64,000 nucleotides of DNA from Vibrio plantisponsor (GCF_013041605.1 NZ_JABEQC010000009.1:182612-246611), one strand, 5' to 3'; counted from the stretch's first letter, positions 18,063 through 28,619 are shown. Notes: generated by a model from the letters alone, not told the origin. A program made the numbers and translations.

Positions 18063-19421
18063 ATGCATATTCATATCTTAGGAATTTGTGGCACATTCAT
18101 GGGTGGCGTTGCGATGTTGGCGCGTCAGTTGGGCCACAAAGTTACCGGTAGCGATGCCAATGTTTATCCGCCAATGAGCACCATGCTCGAGTCGCAAGGG
18201 ATCGAAATAATTGAAGGTTTTGACACTACTCAGTTTGAGCCGAAGCCTGACCTGGTGGTGATTGGTAACGCGATGAGTCGTGGTAATCCATGTGTTGAAT
18301 ATTTGCTGAACAACAATTTACGTTATGTTTCAGGACCGCAGTGGCTACAAGAGTTTCTTTTGCATGATCGTTGGGTACTGGCTGTGTCAGGAACGCACGG
18401 TAAAACGACCACGTCCAGTATGCTGACATGGGTGCTTGAGCACTGTGGCTACCAACCGGGCTTTTTGGTTGGCGGAGTACTGGGTAATTTCGGTGTTTCA
18501 GCGCGTTTGGGCGAAAGCATGTTTTTTGTCGTGGAAGCTGATGAGTATGACAGTGCTTTTTTCGACAAGCGTTCTAAGTTTGTTCATTACCATCCTAGAA
18601 CACTAGTAATGAATAACTTGGAGTTTGATCATGCAGATATCTTCGACAATCTTGAAGCGATCAAGCGTCAATTCCATCATTTAGTCAGAACTGTGCCGGG
18701 CAACGGTCGTATCTTCGCACCAATGCAAGATGAAGCATTACAAGATGTTTTACAGCGTGGTTGTTGGAGTGAAACTGAGTTCAGTGGTGACAATGCTGAC
18801 TGGCAAGCAGAAAAAATCACTAAAGATGGCTCTCAGTTCCATATTCTGTTTAAAAACACGCGTGTTGGTACGGTTAAGTGGGATTTAGTCGGTGATCATA
18901 ACGTCAGCAATGCTCTGATGGCGGTAGCTGCGGCACGTCATGTGGGAGTCACGCCTGCTCTGGCTTGTGAAGCCTTGGGGTCTTTTATCAATACCAAACG
19001 CCGTCTTGAGCTCAAAGGCGAAGCGGCGGGGGTGACTGTGTATGACGATTTTGCTCATCATCCAACAGCGATCGAACTGACTTTAGATGGTCTGCGTAAT
19101 AAAGTGGGTGACAAGAAAATCATCGCGGTATTGGAACCTCGTTCAGCGACAATGAAGCTGGGTGTACATAAAGAAACCTTGGCTCAGTCACTTCATGCGG
19201 CAGATTCGGTTTACTTGTTCCAGCCAGCAACGATCCCTTGGTCTGTTCAGGATGTGGCAGAGCAGTGTGCACAACCGGCTCAGGTCAGCGATAATATTGA
19301 TGAATTCGTTGCAATGATCTGTTCTGAAGCACAAGCCAGCGATCAGATTCTGGTGATGAGTAACGGTGGCTTCAATGGTATTCACGATAAGTTACTCACA
19401 GCACTCAAAGCTAAACAGTAG
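18063..19421 (+). CDS. mpl: UDP-N-acetylmuramate:L-alanyl-gamma-D-glutamyl-meso-diaminopimelate ligase
   Basis: Murein-recycling ligase that joins the tripeptide released from old peptidoglycan to UDP-MurNAc. With ATG at 18063 ([15 protein letters not shown]) it has 452 residues and aligns with E. coli Mpl; an in-frame GTG six codons earlier is not favoured. Mur-ligase features are the ATP site [13 protein letters not shown], the central [17 protein letters not shown] and the C-terminal [11 protein letters not shown]. It lies 14 bases before ubiX, so the two are probably cotranscribed. Confidence 0.97.
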   Translation: MHIHILGICGTFMGGVAMLARQLGHKVTGSDANVYPPMSTMLESQGIEIIEGFDTTQFEPKPDLVVIGNAMSRGNPCVEYLLNNNLRYVSGPQWLQEFLLHDRWVLAVSGTHGKTTTSSMLTWVLEHCGYQPGFLVGGVLGNFGVSARLGESMFFVVEADEYDSAFFDKRSKFVHYHPRTLVMNNLEFDHADIFDNLEAIKRQFHHLVRTVPGNGRIFAPMQDEALQDVLQRGCWSETEFSGDNADWQAEKITKDGSQFHILFKNTRVGTVKWDLVGDHNVSNALMAVAAARHVGVTPALACEALGSFINTKRRLELKGEAAGVTVYDDFAHHPTAIELTLDGLRNKVGDKKIIAVLEPRSATMKLGVHKETLAQSLHAADSVYLFQPATIPWSVQDVAEQCAQPAQVSDNIDEFVAMICSEAQASDQILVMSNGGFNGIHDKLLTALKAKQ

Positions 19422-19435
19422 AATATGAGAACGAT

Positions 19436-20056
19436 ATGAACCAAAGCAAAGCGATTACCTTAGCGTGGACAGGGGCATCAGGTGCTCCTTACGGACTTCG
19501 TCTGTTGCAATGTCTACTCGCTGCAGATTACACCGTGTATCTGTTGATTTCGTCTGCGGCGCGCGTGGTGTTGGCGACAGAGCACAATCTGAAACTGCCA
19601 AGTGGTCCTGATGCAGCGAAAGCGGCATTAGTTGAACATCTTCGGTGTGATGCAGAGAAGTTGATCGTTTGTGGTAAGGAAGATTGGTTCTCTCCTGTCG
19701 CGTCTGGATCTGCGGCACCAAAACAGATGATCGTTTGTCCTTGCTCTACAGGTAGTGTGGCCGCTATTGCTCATGGTATGTCTGACAATCTTATTGAGAG
19801 AGCGGCTGATGTGGTAATGAAAGAGCGCGGACAATTACTGTTAGTGGTGCGAGAAACGCCATTTTCGACGTTGCATCTGGAAAACATGCATAAGCTTTCT
19901 CAAATGGGCGTCACGATTATGCCTGCTGCTCCGGGTTTCTATCATCAACCTAAATCGATTGATGATCTGGTTGATTTTATGGTCGCTCGTATATTGGATC
20001 ATCTGGGCATTGAGCAAACTCTTGTACCGCGCTGGGGGTATGATCAACGTAGTTAA
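19436..20056 (+). CDS. ubiX: flavin prenyltransferase UbiX
   Basis: Makes prenylated FMN, the cofactor of UbiD decarboxylase in ubiquinone synthesis. The protein has 206 residues. The flavoprotein fold is marked by [15 protein letters not shown] near the N terminus, [25 protein letters not shown] in the centre and [16 protein letters not shown] with the MPAAPGFYH motif near the C terminus. RBS GAGAACG precedes ATG. It follows mpl closely; its transcript runs into an ERIC element at 20061. Confidence 0.97.
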   Translation: MNQSKAITLAWTGASGAPYGLRLLQCLLAADYTVYLLISSAARVVLATEHNLKLPSGPDAAKAALVEHLRCDAEKLIVCGKEDWFSPVASGSAAPKQMIVCPCSTGSVAAIAHGMSDNLIERAADVVMKERGQLLLVVRETPFSTLHLENMHKLSQMGVTIMPAAPGFYHQPKSIDDLVDFMVARILDHLGIEQTLVPRWGYDQRS

Positions 20057-20060
20057 CGTA

Positions 20061-20187
20061 GATACTCAAACTACTTGGAGTTGCAGGTAGGCGGCAAGTA
20101 AGTGAACCCCCATGAACATAGATAAACTATGTGATTGGGCTGAACGAACGCAGCCAACACAGCTGCAGCTTCAAGTAGGAAGAGTAT
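20061..20187. repeat. ERIC-type intergenic repeat, 127 bp
   Basis: The segment matches the enterobacterial repetitive intergenic consensus in order and length: AAGTAAGTGAACCCCCATG, GTGATTGGGCTGAACGAACG, CAGCCAAC, then CTGCAGCTTCAAGTAG. The termini form a long inverted repeat (GATACTC...ACTACTTGGAGTTGCAG against CTGCAGCTTCAAGTAG...GAGTAT). ERIC copies are common in Vibrio intergenic DNA and can fold as RNA. It starts four bases after the ubiX stop and ends about 40 bases before the TPP riboswitch. Confidence 0.9.
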
Positions 20188-20229
20188 AAGTAGCATCTAT
20201 TTTCATTTACATTTACAATCCACTTTACT

Positions 20230-20352
20230 CACGGGGGGCTAACCATTCACCAGATGAATGGCGCTGAGATCAAGCTGAGCTTGGGACCCGCAGTCCATTA
20301 TTATTTTAATAGTGGTATTTACCTGAACCAGATAATGCTGGCGTAGGAATTG
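20230..20352 (+). promoter_or_regulatory. TPP riboswitch (THI element)
   Basis: Conserved thi-box blocks are in order: GGGGGGCTAACC, GGCGCTGAGATC, GGGACCCGCAG, then ACCTGAACCAGATAATGCTG followed by GCGTAGGAA. It precedes thiBPQ, a thiamine transporter. No terminator hairpin with a T run follows. Instead CTCCCTC (20394-20400) can pair with the thiB ribosome site GAGGAG (20416-20421), which points to control of translation initiation. Confidence 0.93.
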
Positions 20353-20429
20353 AGTTGGGAATGTGATAATCCAAACATCCGATTATTCCTGTCCTCCCTC
20401 AAGCCTGTCAGCTCTGAGGAGAGCGAGCC

Positions 20430-21437
20430 TTGAACACCAAATTTTCTGCCATTGCTTTGGCAACTTTATCGTTTATTGCAACATCATCTAGTCCAGCTTT
20501 CGCTGCCGATAACACTCTAACTGTCTATACCTATGACTCATTTGCTGCTGAGTGGGGACCAGGTCCCGCTATTGAGAAAGCATTTGAAGCTCAATGTGGT
20601 TGTGATTTGAATTTTGTCGCTCTGGATGACGGCGTATCTATCTTGAACCGCCTGCGTCTAGAGGGCGATAAAACCAAAGCAGACATCGTATTGGGTTTAG
20701 ACAACAACCTTATGGTAGAAGCGAAACAAACCGGCTTGTTGGCACCACACTCTGTTGATACACAGTCTCTTCAAGTGCCGAACGGCTGGAGCGATGATAC
20801 TTTCGTTCCTTACGACTATGGCTACTTTGCTTTTGTTTACAACAAAGAAAAATTGGCCAATCCACCGAAAAGCCTAAAAGAACTGGTTGAAAGCCGCGAT
20901 GATCTGAAAGTGATTTATCAAGACCCACGCACTTCGACACCGGGTCAAGGCCTGTTGCTTTGGATGAAGTCTGTTTATGGCGATAACGCCACAGAAGCAT
21001 GGAAGAGCTTAGCGAAGAAAACGGTGACTGTGACTAAAGGTTGGTCTGAGTCTTATTCTATGTTCTTGAAAGGCGAGTCTGACCTAGTTCTTTCCTACAC
21101 TACTTCTCCTGCATATCACCTGATTGCTGAAAATGATGCTCGCTTTGCAACGGCAGACTTCTCTGAAGGTCATTATATGCAAGTTGAAGTGGCTGCGAAG
21201 GTGAAAACCAGCCAGCATCAAAAACTCGCTGATGAGTTTATGAACTTTATTCTAAGCAATGATTTTCAGTCTGTGATTCCAACCGGCAACTGGATGTATC
21301 CGGTGACAAACACGGAACTGCCAGAAGGGTTTGATTCACTTTCAGTACCGCAAAAATCGTTGACATTCACCGCAGACGAAGTGGCAAAAGAGCGTAAAGC
21401 TTGGGTTCGTGAATGGCAAAACGCCTTAACTTTTTAA
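20430..21437 (+). CDS. thiB: thiamine/TPP ABC transporter substrate-binding protein
   Basis: Periplasmic binding protein for thiamine, TMP and TPP. It has 335 residues with a signal peptide (about 1-25, ending SPAFA). The mature part begins NTLTVYTYDSFAAEWGPGP, the usual start of ThiB/TbpA, and contains YQDPRTSTPGQGLLLWMK. The start is TTG, with GAGGAGAG nine bases upstream; no ATG fits the signal peptide. It is the first gene of the riboswitch-controlled thiBPQ operon, 14 bases before thiP. Confidence 0.96.
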   Translation: MNTKFSAIALATLSFIATSSSPAFAADNTLTVYTYDSFAAEWGPGPAIEKAFEAQCGCDLNFVALDDGVSILNRLRLEGDKTKADIVLGLDNNLMVEAKQTGLLAPHSVDTQSLQVPNGWSDDTFVPYDYGYFAFVYNKEKLANPPKSLKELVESRDDLKVIYQDPRTSTPGQGLLLWMKSVYGDNATEAWKSLAKKTVTVTKGWSESYSMFLKGESDLVLSYTTSPAYHLIAENDARFATADFSEGHYMQVEVAAKVKTSQHQKLADEFMNFILSNDFQSVIPTGNWMYPVTNTELPEGFDSLSVPQKSLTFTADEVAKERKAWVREWQNALTF

Positions 21438-21451
21438 CGTCCAAGGTTTAA

Positions 21452-23056
21452 GTGAGTTTGAACTCTGTACCTAAAATAGGCATTGGGGTCGCGATACTTG
21501 TCGCGACCTTTGTCATTTCTGCATTGTGCGCGTTACTTCTCTATGCACCTAGCCTGAACTTTGCTCAGGTCTGGCAGGACCCGTATTATCGTCACGTCAC
21601 TCAGTTTAGCTTTTATCAAGCCAGCCTCTCGATGTTGCTCAGTGTCGGCTTCGCGGTTCCGGTTGCCCATGCGCTATACAGACGGCGATTCTGGGGGAGA
21701 AGCCTGCTGATCAAACTGTTTGCCACAACACTGGTGCTTCCTGTACTGGTGGGCGTGTTTGGTCTGTTGGCAATATACGGCAACAGTGGATTGCTGGCGG
21801 AGGTACTGAGTTGGTTTGAATTGCAGCTGCCTTTTTCTATCTACGGATTGAACGGCATTTTGCTGGCACATTTTTTCTTTAACCTTCCCTACGCCAGTCG
21901 TTTATTACTGCAAGCATTAGAATCCATTCCAGAAGAGCAGCATAAGTTGTGCACGCATTTGGGGATGAGCCACTGGCATAAATTCCGTTGGGTGGAGTGG
22001 CCACGAATTCGTCAGCAATTACCCCATGTTTGTGGTTTGGTTTTTATGCTGTGTTTCACCAGCTTTGCCACTGTGATGGCGCTGGGGGGAGGACCAAAAT
22101 CGACGACTATTGAACTCGCCATCTACCAAGCGATCAAGTTTGATTTCGACCTGCAAGCCGGTGCTCTATTAGCGCTATGGCAGATCATTCTTTGCAGCGT
22201 TTTGTATTTATCGATTCAGAAACTCGCCAAGCCAGTAGCCGTAACTGCGGGTAATGTGGCAACTCACAATGTGGTTAGCCGAGATTCAACCAAGGCGCGC
22301 TGTTGGGACGGGTTCTGGATTTTGTTCGTTATAGTGCTTGTGGTTCCGCCGCTATTGATGGTGGTGTTAAGTGGTATTAACTGGCAGGCTCTCTCAGTGT
22401 TATCGGATAGCCTGTTCTGGAATGCGTTTTCTGCATCCATACAGGTGGCGGTTCTTGCGTCTTCATTCGCTTTGGTTGCGGGGATTGCTATTTTGATGAC
22501 AACCCGTTTTTGGCGTATCCGATATCAAACAGCAAAAGCGACCACGCTTGAACTAACCGGAACCATCATTCTTGTTACTCCGGGTTTAGTCGTCAGTACC
22601 GGGTTATTTTTGTTGCTGCGCAGTTTTACCGATGCATTTAGTTTTGCATTTTGGGTTGTAGTGGCCGTTAATGCTTTGATGGCGCTGCCTTATGTACTCA
22701 AAACGCTAGCTCAACCTATGCTGCACATTGAACAGCAGTATCAGTTTCTTTGTGCGTCGTTGGGTATTCGCGGCTGGCATCGAATTAGATTAATTGAAGG
22801 AAAAGCGTTGAGTAAGCCGATGGCGCATGCGTTTGCAATCAGCTTTTTGCTCTCAATGGGAGATCTCAGCGCGATAGCTTTATTTGGCAGCCAAGATTTC
22901 CGAACTCTACCGCTGTATTTATTCCAGCTACTCGGCAGTTATCAAATGGAGTCTGCTGCGGTGGTATCACTCACCTTGTTACTTATGAGTGTCGGCTGCT
23001 TTGTTGTGATCGAAAAACTCTTTATTGCTCATTCTTCCAGAGGTCGTGAATGTTAG
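21452..23056 (+). CDS. thiP: thiamine/TPP ABC transporter permease
   Basis: Inner-membrane permease of 534 residues built from two fused binding-protein-dependent transport domains with about 12 helices. EAA-like loops ALESIPEEQHKLCTHLGMS (about 150-170) and HIEQQYQFLCASLGIRG (about 425-441) dock to ThiQ. The start is GTG (MSLNSV) 14 bases after thiB. Its 3' end overlaps thiQ by seven bases. Length and layout match E. coli ThiP. Confidence 0.95.
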   Translation: MSLNSVPKIGIGVAILVATFVISALCALLLYAPSLNFAQVWQDPYYRHVTQFSFYQASLSMLLSVGFAVPVAHALYRRRFWGRSLLIKLFATTLVLPVLVGVFGLLAIYGNSGLLAEVLSWFELQLPFSIYGLNGILLAHFFFNLPYASRLLLQALESIPEEQHKLCTHLGMSHWHKFRWVEWPRIRQQLPHVCGLVFMLCFTSFATVMALGGGPKSTTIELAIYQAIKFDFDLQAGALLALWQIILCSVLYLSIQKLAKPVAVTAGNVATHNVVSRDSTKARCWDGFWILFVIVLVVPPLLMVVLSGINWQALSVLSDSLFWNAFSASIQVAVLASSFALVAGIAILMTTRFWRIRYQTAKATTLELTGTIILVTPGLVVSTGLFLLLRSFTDAFSFAFWVVVAVNALMALPYVLKTLAQPMLHIEQQYQFLCASLGIRGWHRIRLIEGKALSKPMAHAFAISFLLSMGDLSAIALFGSQDFRTLPLYLFQLLGSYQMESAAVVSLTLLLMSVGCFVVIEKLFIAHSSRGREC

Positions 23057-23754
23057 TTTTAGAAAACGTACGCTATGAATATCAAAATGAGTGGTTTGAG
23101 TTTTGTTTGACTATCCCTCAAGGCGCGATTGTTTCTTTGATGGGACCAAGTGGCGCAGGTAAATCGACTTTGCTCAGTTTGGTGGCTGGATTCATCGCGC
23201 CGAACAGTGGAAATGTGAGTGTTGCAGGCGAGTCACTTCTGGGTAAAGAACCCTATCAGCGCCCATTCTCAATGTTGTTCCAAGAGCACAACTTGTTTGC
23301 CCATTTGACGGTACGAGAAAACATCGCGTTGGGTTTGAATCCAAGCCTGAAGTTAACCGCGCAGCAAAAAGAACAAGTTGATATTGCGGCAAAACAGGTA
23401 GGGGTAGAGGAGTTCATGAATCGTCTGCCTCAAAGTCTTTCTGGTGGTCAGCGTCAGAGAGTGGCTCTCGCTCGATGTTTTGTTCAGTCGCATCCCATTT
23501 GGTTGCTTGATGAACCGTTTTCAGCGTTGGATCCTCTGTTACGAGAGGAGATGCTCAGCTTAGTCAAACGCTTAGCAACAGAGCGCAACATTACCGTGGT
23601 GATGGTGACTCACCATCTGAGTGATGCGAAAGCGATAGCTTCACATTTTGCGTTTCTGGCTGAGGGACAGGTACAAGTGTTTGATGAGGTTGATGCGTTG
23701 TCATCTTCGCATTCGCATCCATTGCTCAGTGACTTCGTTAGAGCGGGAGAATAA
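23050..23754 (+). CDS. thiQ: thiamine/TPP ABC transporter ATPase
   Basis: ATPase subunit of 234 residues energising ThiBP. Walker A GPSGAGKST lies at about 31-39, followed by the Q-loop MLFQEHNLFAHLTV, signature LSGGQRQR, Walker B IWLLDEPFSALD and an H-loop VTHH. The ATG lies inside the end of thiP, indicating translational coupling. The operon ends at the hairpin at 23756-23784, shared with the convergent darP gene. Confidence 0.96.
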   Translation: MLVLENVRYEYQNEWFEFCLTIPQGAIVSLMGPSGAGKSTLLSLVAGFIAPNSGNVSVAGESLLGKEPYQRPFSMLFQEHNLFAHLTVRENIALGLNPSLKLTAQQKEQVDIAAKQVGVEEFMNRLPQSLSGGQRQRVALARCFVQSHPIWLLDEPFSALDPLLREEMLSLVKRLATERNITVVMVTHHLSDAKAIASHFAFLAEGQVQVFDEVDALSSSHSHPLLSDFVRAGE

Positions 23755-23755
23755 T

Positions 23756-23784
23756 AAAAAGCCTCACATTGGAGAGGCTTTTTT
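23756..23784. terminator. bidirectional terminator between thiQ and darP
   Basis: Ten-base arms AAAAAGCCTC / GAGGCTTTTT with an 8-base loop, T run on the plus strand and A run on the left, between convergent genes. Confidence 0.9.
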
Positions 23785-23800
23785 AATGCAAGAAATTGCG

Positions 23801-24331
23801 TTACAAAATTGATGCGTCGTTATGTTCTTTCAACACTTGGAAGATTTCACGAGACGCTTTTGGTGGTTTATTCGCTTCTTTCTCTTTCTTCGCTTGGCGA
23901 GCAAGTTGACGTAAGCGTTGGCGATCCATTTCTGGATATAAAACCATTGCGTCGTTAATAGCATCATCACCTTGCTCAACGATACGATCACGCATTTGTT
24001 CAAGCTTGTGTAATACCGCTGTATTTTGTGAGTGTTTGTTGCGTAATTTGTCCAGCGCCGCTTGGATTGGCTCAGGATCGATAGTACGCATCATTTTACC
24101 GATGTATTGCAGTTGACGACGTCTAGCTTCCATGTTGAAACGTTGCGCATCTTTGATTGCCAGTAGCAAATCTTCAGGCATCGGTATTTTTGATAACTGT
24201 GATGATTTCAAACCAACCAGTTCTTCACCGAGCTTTTGCAGCGCAGTCATGTCATTTTTCATTTCGGTTTTACTAACCCAAATGATCTCCTCTTCTTCTT
24301 CCCAAGGAGCTTTTTGGTTTTTACGTGCCAT
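23801..24331 (-). CDS. darP: ribosome biogenesis factor DarP (YjgA, DUF615)
   Basis: A 176-residue small helical protein associated with 50S assembly. The N terminus [21 protein letters not shown] and the helical core [13 protein letters not shown] are typical of DUF615, with a basic C-terminal helix [16 protein letters not shown] at 24331 is preferred over the TTG three codons upstream, with GAAGAAA as a weak ribosome site. It is divergent from pmbA, as in E. coli where yjgA and pmbA adjoin. It ends at the terminator shared with thiQ. Confidence 0.95.
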   Translation of the reverse strand: MARKNQKAPWEEEEEIIWVSKTEMKNDMTALQKLGEELVGLKSSQLSKIPMPEDLLLAIKDAQRFNMEARRRQLQYIGKMMRTIDPEPIQAALDKLRNKHSQNTAVLHKLEQMRDRIVEQGDDAINDAMVLYPEMDRQRLRQLARQAKKEKEANKPPKASREIFQVLKEHNDASIL

Positions 24332-24451
24332 TTTCTTCAACTATTGAGGTGTATATGTCAGCTATTTTAGCAAGAATCGTGGGGAGAAAGCGAAATTCTT
24401 GTTACTCTATAGCTAAGTAATTATTTCGAAAGCTCAATAGTTGGATGAGAT

Positions 24452-25795
24452 ATGGATGTAAAACAGCAAGTCGCTATGCAGCGCACCGAACTTGAAGCCG
24501 CAGTTGCGAAAGCGCTAGATATGGCATCAGCCAGTGCAGATGCAGCTGAAGTTGCCATTACCAAGAGCACTGGTTTAAGTGTTTCTACTCGCATGTGCGA
24601 AGTAGAGAATGTTGAATTTAATAGTGATGGTGCTTTAGGTATCACTGTATATCGTGGGCAACGTAAAGGCAGCGCCTCAACTTCTGACTTGAGTGAAAAA
24701 GCGATTCAGCAGACGGTAATGGCTGCTTTAGATATCGCGAAATACACGTCAGAAGATCCATTCGCTGGACCAGCGCCTAAAGAGCTGATGGTAAAAGAGA
24801 TCCCTGATTTAGATCTGTTTCACCCCAATGCGATTGATCCAGACAGCGCGGCGAAGATTGCAATAGCCGCTGAGCAAGCTGCACTGAATGTTAGCGACAG
24901 AATCAAACAAAGTGATGGTGCAAGTTATGACAGCCATTACGGCGTTAAAGTGTACGGAAACAGTCATGGCCTGCTGGGTAGCTATGCGTCCAGTCGTCAC
25001 AGTATTAGTTGTTGTGTGATTGGTGAAGGCAAAAATGGCGAGATGGAACGCGATTACAGCTACACCGTGGCTCGTCATTGCGATGATTTGTGGTCTCCAG
25101 AAGTCGTAGGTAAAGACGCGGCTGAGAAAACCGTAAGCAGACTAGATGCGCAGAAATTGAAAACAGGTAAGTTCCCTGTGATGTTTGCAGCCGATGTGGC
25201 TACGGGACTGCTTGGTCACTTAGTGATGGCCATCAGCGGCGGCAATCTATACCGTAAGTCATCATTCTTACTGGATCACTTAGGTAAACAAATTCTTCCT
25301 AGCTGGTTTAACGTTTCAGAACGCCCTCATATTCTGCGAGGCCTTGCTTCAAGCCCGTTCGATAGTGAAGGGGTGAGAACGGTTGATACAGAAATCATCA
25401 CTGATGGTGTGTTGTCTACTTACCTTCTGACTAGCTATGCAGCAAGAAAAATGGGTATGACACCGACAGGTCATGCTGGTGGCATTCACAACTGCTTTGT
25501 GAAATCGACTGGTCAGAATTTTGAGCAAATGCTGAAAGAGCTAGGTACTGGTTTGCTAGTTACAGAAGTGATGGGGCAAGGCGTTAACGTTGTTACTGGT
25601 GACTATTCCCGTGGAGCTGCAGGTTTCTGGGTTGAAAACGGTGTGATTCAATACCCTGTTTCTGAAATTACTATTGCTGGCAATCTGAAAGATATGTTCA
25701 ATCAGATTGTGGCTGTGGGTAGCGATGTAGAGACTCGTTCGCAAATCCAAACAGGTTCTATTTTGCTTGAGTCGATGAAAGTCGCAGGCGAGTAA
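24452..25795 (+). CDS. pmbA: metalloprotease subunit PmbA (TldE)
   Basis: Partner of TldD in a heterodimeric metalloprotease that processes peptides such as microcins and unfolded polypeptides; TldE itself carries no zinc motif. The protein has 447 residues. Family features are [15 protein letters not shown] near residue 70, [17 protein letters not shown], and the C-terminal [15 protein letters not shown] with [14 protein letters not shown] [18 protein letters not shown] follows GGATGAGAT. It is a single-gene unit ended by the terminator at 25807. Confidence 0.96.
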   Translation: MDVKQQVAMQRTELEAAVAKALDMASASADAAEVAITKSTGLSVSTRMCEVENVEFNSDGALGITVYRGQRKGSASTSDLSEKAIQQTVMAALDIAKYTSEDPFAGPAPKELMVKEIPDLDLFHPNAIDPDSAAKIAIAAEQAALNVSDRIKQSDGASYDSHYGVKVYGNSHGLLGSYASSRHSISCCVIGEGKNGEMERDYSYTVARHCDDLWSPEVVGKDAAEKTVSRLDAQKLKTGKFPVMFAADVATGLLGHLVMAISGGNLYRKSSFLLDHLGKQILPSWFNVSERPHILRGLASSPFDSEGVRTVDTEIITDGVLSTYLLTSYAARKMGMTPTGHAGGIHNCFVKSTGQNFEQMLKELGTGLLVTEVMGQGVNVVTGDYSRGAAGFWVENGVIQYPVSEITIAGNLKDMFNQIVAVGSDVETRSQIQTGSILLESMKVAGE

Positions 25796-25806
25796 AATTA
25801 GAGAAC

Positions 25807-25839
25807 AAAAAAGCGCTGATGAAATGTCAGCGCTTTTTT
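25807..25839. terminator. bidirectional terminator between pmbA and mgtE
   Basis: Thirteen-base arms AAAAAAGCGCTGA / TCAGCGCTTTTTT with a 7-base loop, between convergent genes. Confidence 0.94.
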
Positions 25840-25867
25840 ATGCTTGTTTTTCTGATAAACAGATTTT

Positions 25868-27223
25868 TCAGATAAAAAGGGTAGCTAAACCTAAAAATAC
25901 CGATAAGCCAACCACATCGGTAATGGTAGTCAGTGCCATACCGCCAGCCAGTGCGGGGTCGATGTTCATTTTCTTCAGTATGACTGGAATCATTACACCT
26001 GCGACACCTGCCACGAAGAGATTGGTCATCATGGCTGCTGAGATAATGCCACCCAACATCCATTCACCTTTCCAAGCCACGACAATGGCACCAATAATCA
26101 GAGCCCACAAAATACCATTTAGAAATCCGATAGAGGCTTCTTTGAGTAACAACTCGCGTTTGTTACTGTCACCGATATGACCTAAAGCTAAGCCACGAAT
26201 GACCAGTGCTACAGTCTGGTTACCAGCTACACCGCCCATCGACGGTACTATGGTCATCAACACGGCAATTGCCGCCATTTGGTCCAGAGTGGCTTCAAAC
26301 ATGTTTGAGACAGAAGCTGCCGCTAATGCCGCTAACACGTTCGCACCAAGCCATATACTGCGTTTACGAGCGGATTGAACAACAGGAGCGAAGGTATCTT
26401 CGTCATCATCCATACCTGCCATACTCATCATCGAGTGCTCTGCATCTTCACGGATAACGTCAACCACGTCATCGATAGTGATACGGCCAACAAGATGCTG
26501 GTTTTCGTCAACGACAGGGGCTGAGATCCAGTTACGACGCTCGAACAAGCTAGCAACGTCTGAGTCTTTGGTATCGACTTTAATTGCTTCGTCTGCGTCT
26601 TCCATGATGTCGCTAACAGAAACATCCACCTGAGCGGTGATCAGCGCTGTTAACGATAGATGGCCAATTAGACGACTTTCCGCGTCGATAACATAAAGAG
26701 CATCGGTGGCTTCTGGTAGCTCACCTTTCATTCTCAGGTAACGCAATACAACATCGACATCAACATCACCACGGATGGTGATAACGTCGGTGTTCATCAA
26801 GCCGCCAGCGGTATCTTCAGGATAGGATAGCGCCGTTTCTACACGCAGACGGTCAGCGGAGTCCATTTGATCGAGAACTTCACGAGAGAGATCGTCAGGT
26901 AAGCTACGAAGAACGTAGGCCACATCATCTGTGTCCATGCCTTCGGTAGCTTCTGCCAGTTTCTCTGGCGCCATTTTCGATACGAGGGCATCTTTGACGT
27001 CTTCGTTTAGTTCATCAAGAATTTCACCGTAATCTTCAGGATCGGTCAGTTGCCACAGTACGTTACGTGCTTTGCGAGGCGAGGCTTCAAGTAAATGTGC
27101 AATGTCTTCTGGTTCCATGTCTTGTAGCTGTCTACGGACATGGACGAAGCGACCATTATCTAATGCTTCTGTGATTTCTTGGAGGGTGTTATGTGCTTGG
27201 TCAAACTCGATTTGCTCGGCCAT
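25868..27223 (-). CDS. mgtE: magnesium transporter MgtE
   Basis: Mg2+ channel/transporter of 451 residues: N-terminal helical MgtE-N domain (about 1-130), two CBS domains (about 135-255) that sense cytoplasmic Mg2+, and five C-terminal transmembrane helices (from about 285). The pore signature PSMGGVAGNQTVALVIRGLA and the C-terminal GGMALTTITDVVG with its conserved Asp are present. A strong RBS (GAGGAGG) precedes ATG at 27223. I see no magnesium riboswitch in the 226-base upstream gap. Confidence 0.97.
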   Translation of the reverse strand: MAEQIEFDQAHNTLQEITEALDNGRFVHVRRQLQDMEPEDIAHLLEASPRKARNVLWQLTDPEDYGEILDELNEDVKDALVSKMAPEKLAEATEGMDTDDVAYVLRSLPDDLSREVLDQMDSADRLRVETALSYPEDTAGGLMNTDVITIRGDVDVDVVLRYLRMKGELPEATDALYVIDAESRLIGHLSLTALITAQVDVSVSDIMEDADEAIKVDTKDSDVASLFERRNWISAPVVDENQHLVGRITIDDVVDVIREDAEHSMMSMAGMDDDEDTFAPVVQSARKRSIWLGANVLAALAAASVSNMFEATLDQMAAIAVLMTIVPSMGGVAGNQTVALVIRGLALGHIGDSNKRELLLKEASIGFLNGILWALIIGAIVVAWKGEWMLGGIISAAMMTNLFVAGVAGVMIPVILKKMNIDPALAGGMALTTITDVVGLSVFLGLATLFI

Positions 27224-27450
27224 GGCTTCCTCCTCGTGAATGAATACTTACAATGCGCAGCATAGTAACTTAATTCTATGCCTTATTTAATAGTAACTTG
27301 CTGGCAAAGATTAATTATTTGTCTCTCTATAACTGAACGCTGACATTGGATAGGGTAATTTTATTCATCGTGTTCATAGAGATGTTTTCACTTATTGATT
27401 TTTTGACCAAATATTCCTGAGCATGTGCAGGTAATATCCATTGTGGCGTG

Positions 27451-27729
27451 CTATTCGTCTTCGTCGAACTTATCTTCAATCAGATGGCAAACTGCATCTA
27501 AAGCTTGCTCTGCTTGAGAACCTTCTGCCGAAATAGTCACGTTCTGACCTTGGGCTGATTCAAGCATTAATAGTCCCATGACGCTATCGGCTGTAGCTTC
27601 TTTACCTTCTTGGCTTTGGATCGTTAACACAGCATCAAAGGATTGAGCTAACTCCACTAGCTTGACTGCCGCTCGAGCGTGTAAACCAAGGCGATTTTGG
27701 ATAAGAACGGTGCGGCTTGCTTGTGGCAT
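27451..27729 (-). CDS. npr: nitrogen-PTS phosphocarrier protein NPr
   Basis: HPr-like protein of 92 residues that passes phosphate from PtsP to PtsN. The phosphoryl site LGLHARAA carries His17, and the regulatory-serine region [15 protein letters not shown] carries Ser48. An acidic tail (DKFDEDE) ends it. It is the last gene of the rpoN-hpf-ptsN-rapZ-npr group, 10 bases after rapZ. No clear terminator follows. Confidence 0.96.
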   Translation of the reverse strand: MPQASRTVLIQNRLGLHARAAVKLVELAQSFDAVLTIQSQEGKEATADSVMGLLMLESAQGQNVTISAEGSQAEQALDAVCHLIEDKFDEDE

Positions 27730-27739
27730 AGGGAATCCT

Positions 27740-28600
27740 CTATGAGTGATTTTTTTCCAGTGAAGTATGGCGAATTTGTACTTGGTGCCCTAACAAAGAG
27801 AAGTATTCCCCTAGTTGCTGGGTCAAATAGACTGAACGGTGCTTGCCGCCTGTACAACCAATCGCAATCGTTAAATAGCTTCGATTGTTTTTCTCAAGCA
27901 GAGGCAACCATTGTTCAAAAAAGTGTTGGATCTGTTGCTTTAGTTCAAGCACTTCATTGTGGCTCTCTAAAAAAGATTTAATCGGAGCATCTAACCCTGT
28001 CAATGGGCGAAGCTCTGGCTGCCAATGAGGGTTCGGTAAAAAGCGAACATCAAACACATAGTCAGCATCGCTTGGCAAACCATATTTAAACCCGAAAGAT
28101 TCAAAAACCATCACAAGGTCTTTACGCTCTCGCCCTTCGATACGCATTCTGACCGTTTCACTCAAATCGTGAAGTGATTGTCCTGTGCTGTCTAACAGTA
28201 AGTCTGCTTGTTCTTTCAGAGGCTCCAACAAGCGTTTTTCAAGCTCAATGGCTTGTTCTAATGTTGGCTTTTTGTCACTGAGTGAAAGGGGATGGATACG
28301 GCGAGTTTCGCTGTAGCGTTTGAGTAGCGTCTCTTTGCTTGCATCGAGAAACAATACGCTCACATCGTTGTTTTGCTTGAGTTGCTGAAGGATATCTTCA
28401 ACCAATGTCGGTTCTTTTGGCAGGTTTCGAATGTCGATACTGACAGCAACGTTTTGCTTACTGCCTTGTACTGATTGGATAAATGAATCCAATAGCACCA
28501 CAGGCAGGTTATCAACGCAGTAATAACCCAAATCTTCCAGAACTCTCAGCGCAACGCTTTTGCCTGCGCCGGATTGACCACTAACAACGATTAAACGCAT
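27740..28600 (-). CDS. rapZ: RNase adapter protein RapZ
   Basis: Nucleotide-binding adapter of 286 residues that in enterics recruits RNase E to the sRNA GlmZ and tunes GlmS. Walker A GQSGAGKS lies at 8-15, a Walker B-like VLFLDA near 84, and the C-terminal domain carries [16 protein letters not shown], the GlcN6P/RNA-binding hallmark. It sits 19 bases after ptsN, in the conserved rpoN operon. Confidence 0.96.
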   Translation of the reverse strand: MRLIVVSGQSGAGKSVALRVLEDLGYYCVDNLPVVLLDSFIQSVQGSKQNVAVSIDIRNLPKEPTLVEDILQQLKQNNDVSVLFLDASKETLLKRYSETRRIHPLSLSDKKPTLEQAIELEKRLLEPLKEQADLLLDSTGQSLHDLSETVRMRIEGRERKDLVMVFESFGFKYGLPSDADYVFDVRFLPNPHWQPELRPLTGLDAPIKSFLESHNEVLELKQQIQHFFEQWLPLLEKNNRSYLTIAIGCTGGKHRSVYLTQQLGEYFSLLGHQVQIRHTSLEKNHS

Positions 28601-28619
28601 AAGGCATACCTTAGGGTGG

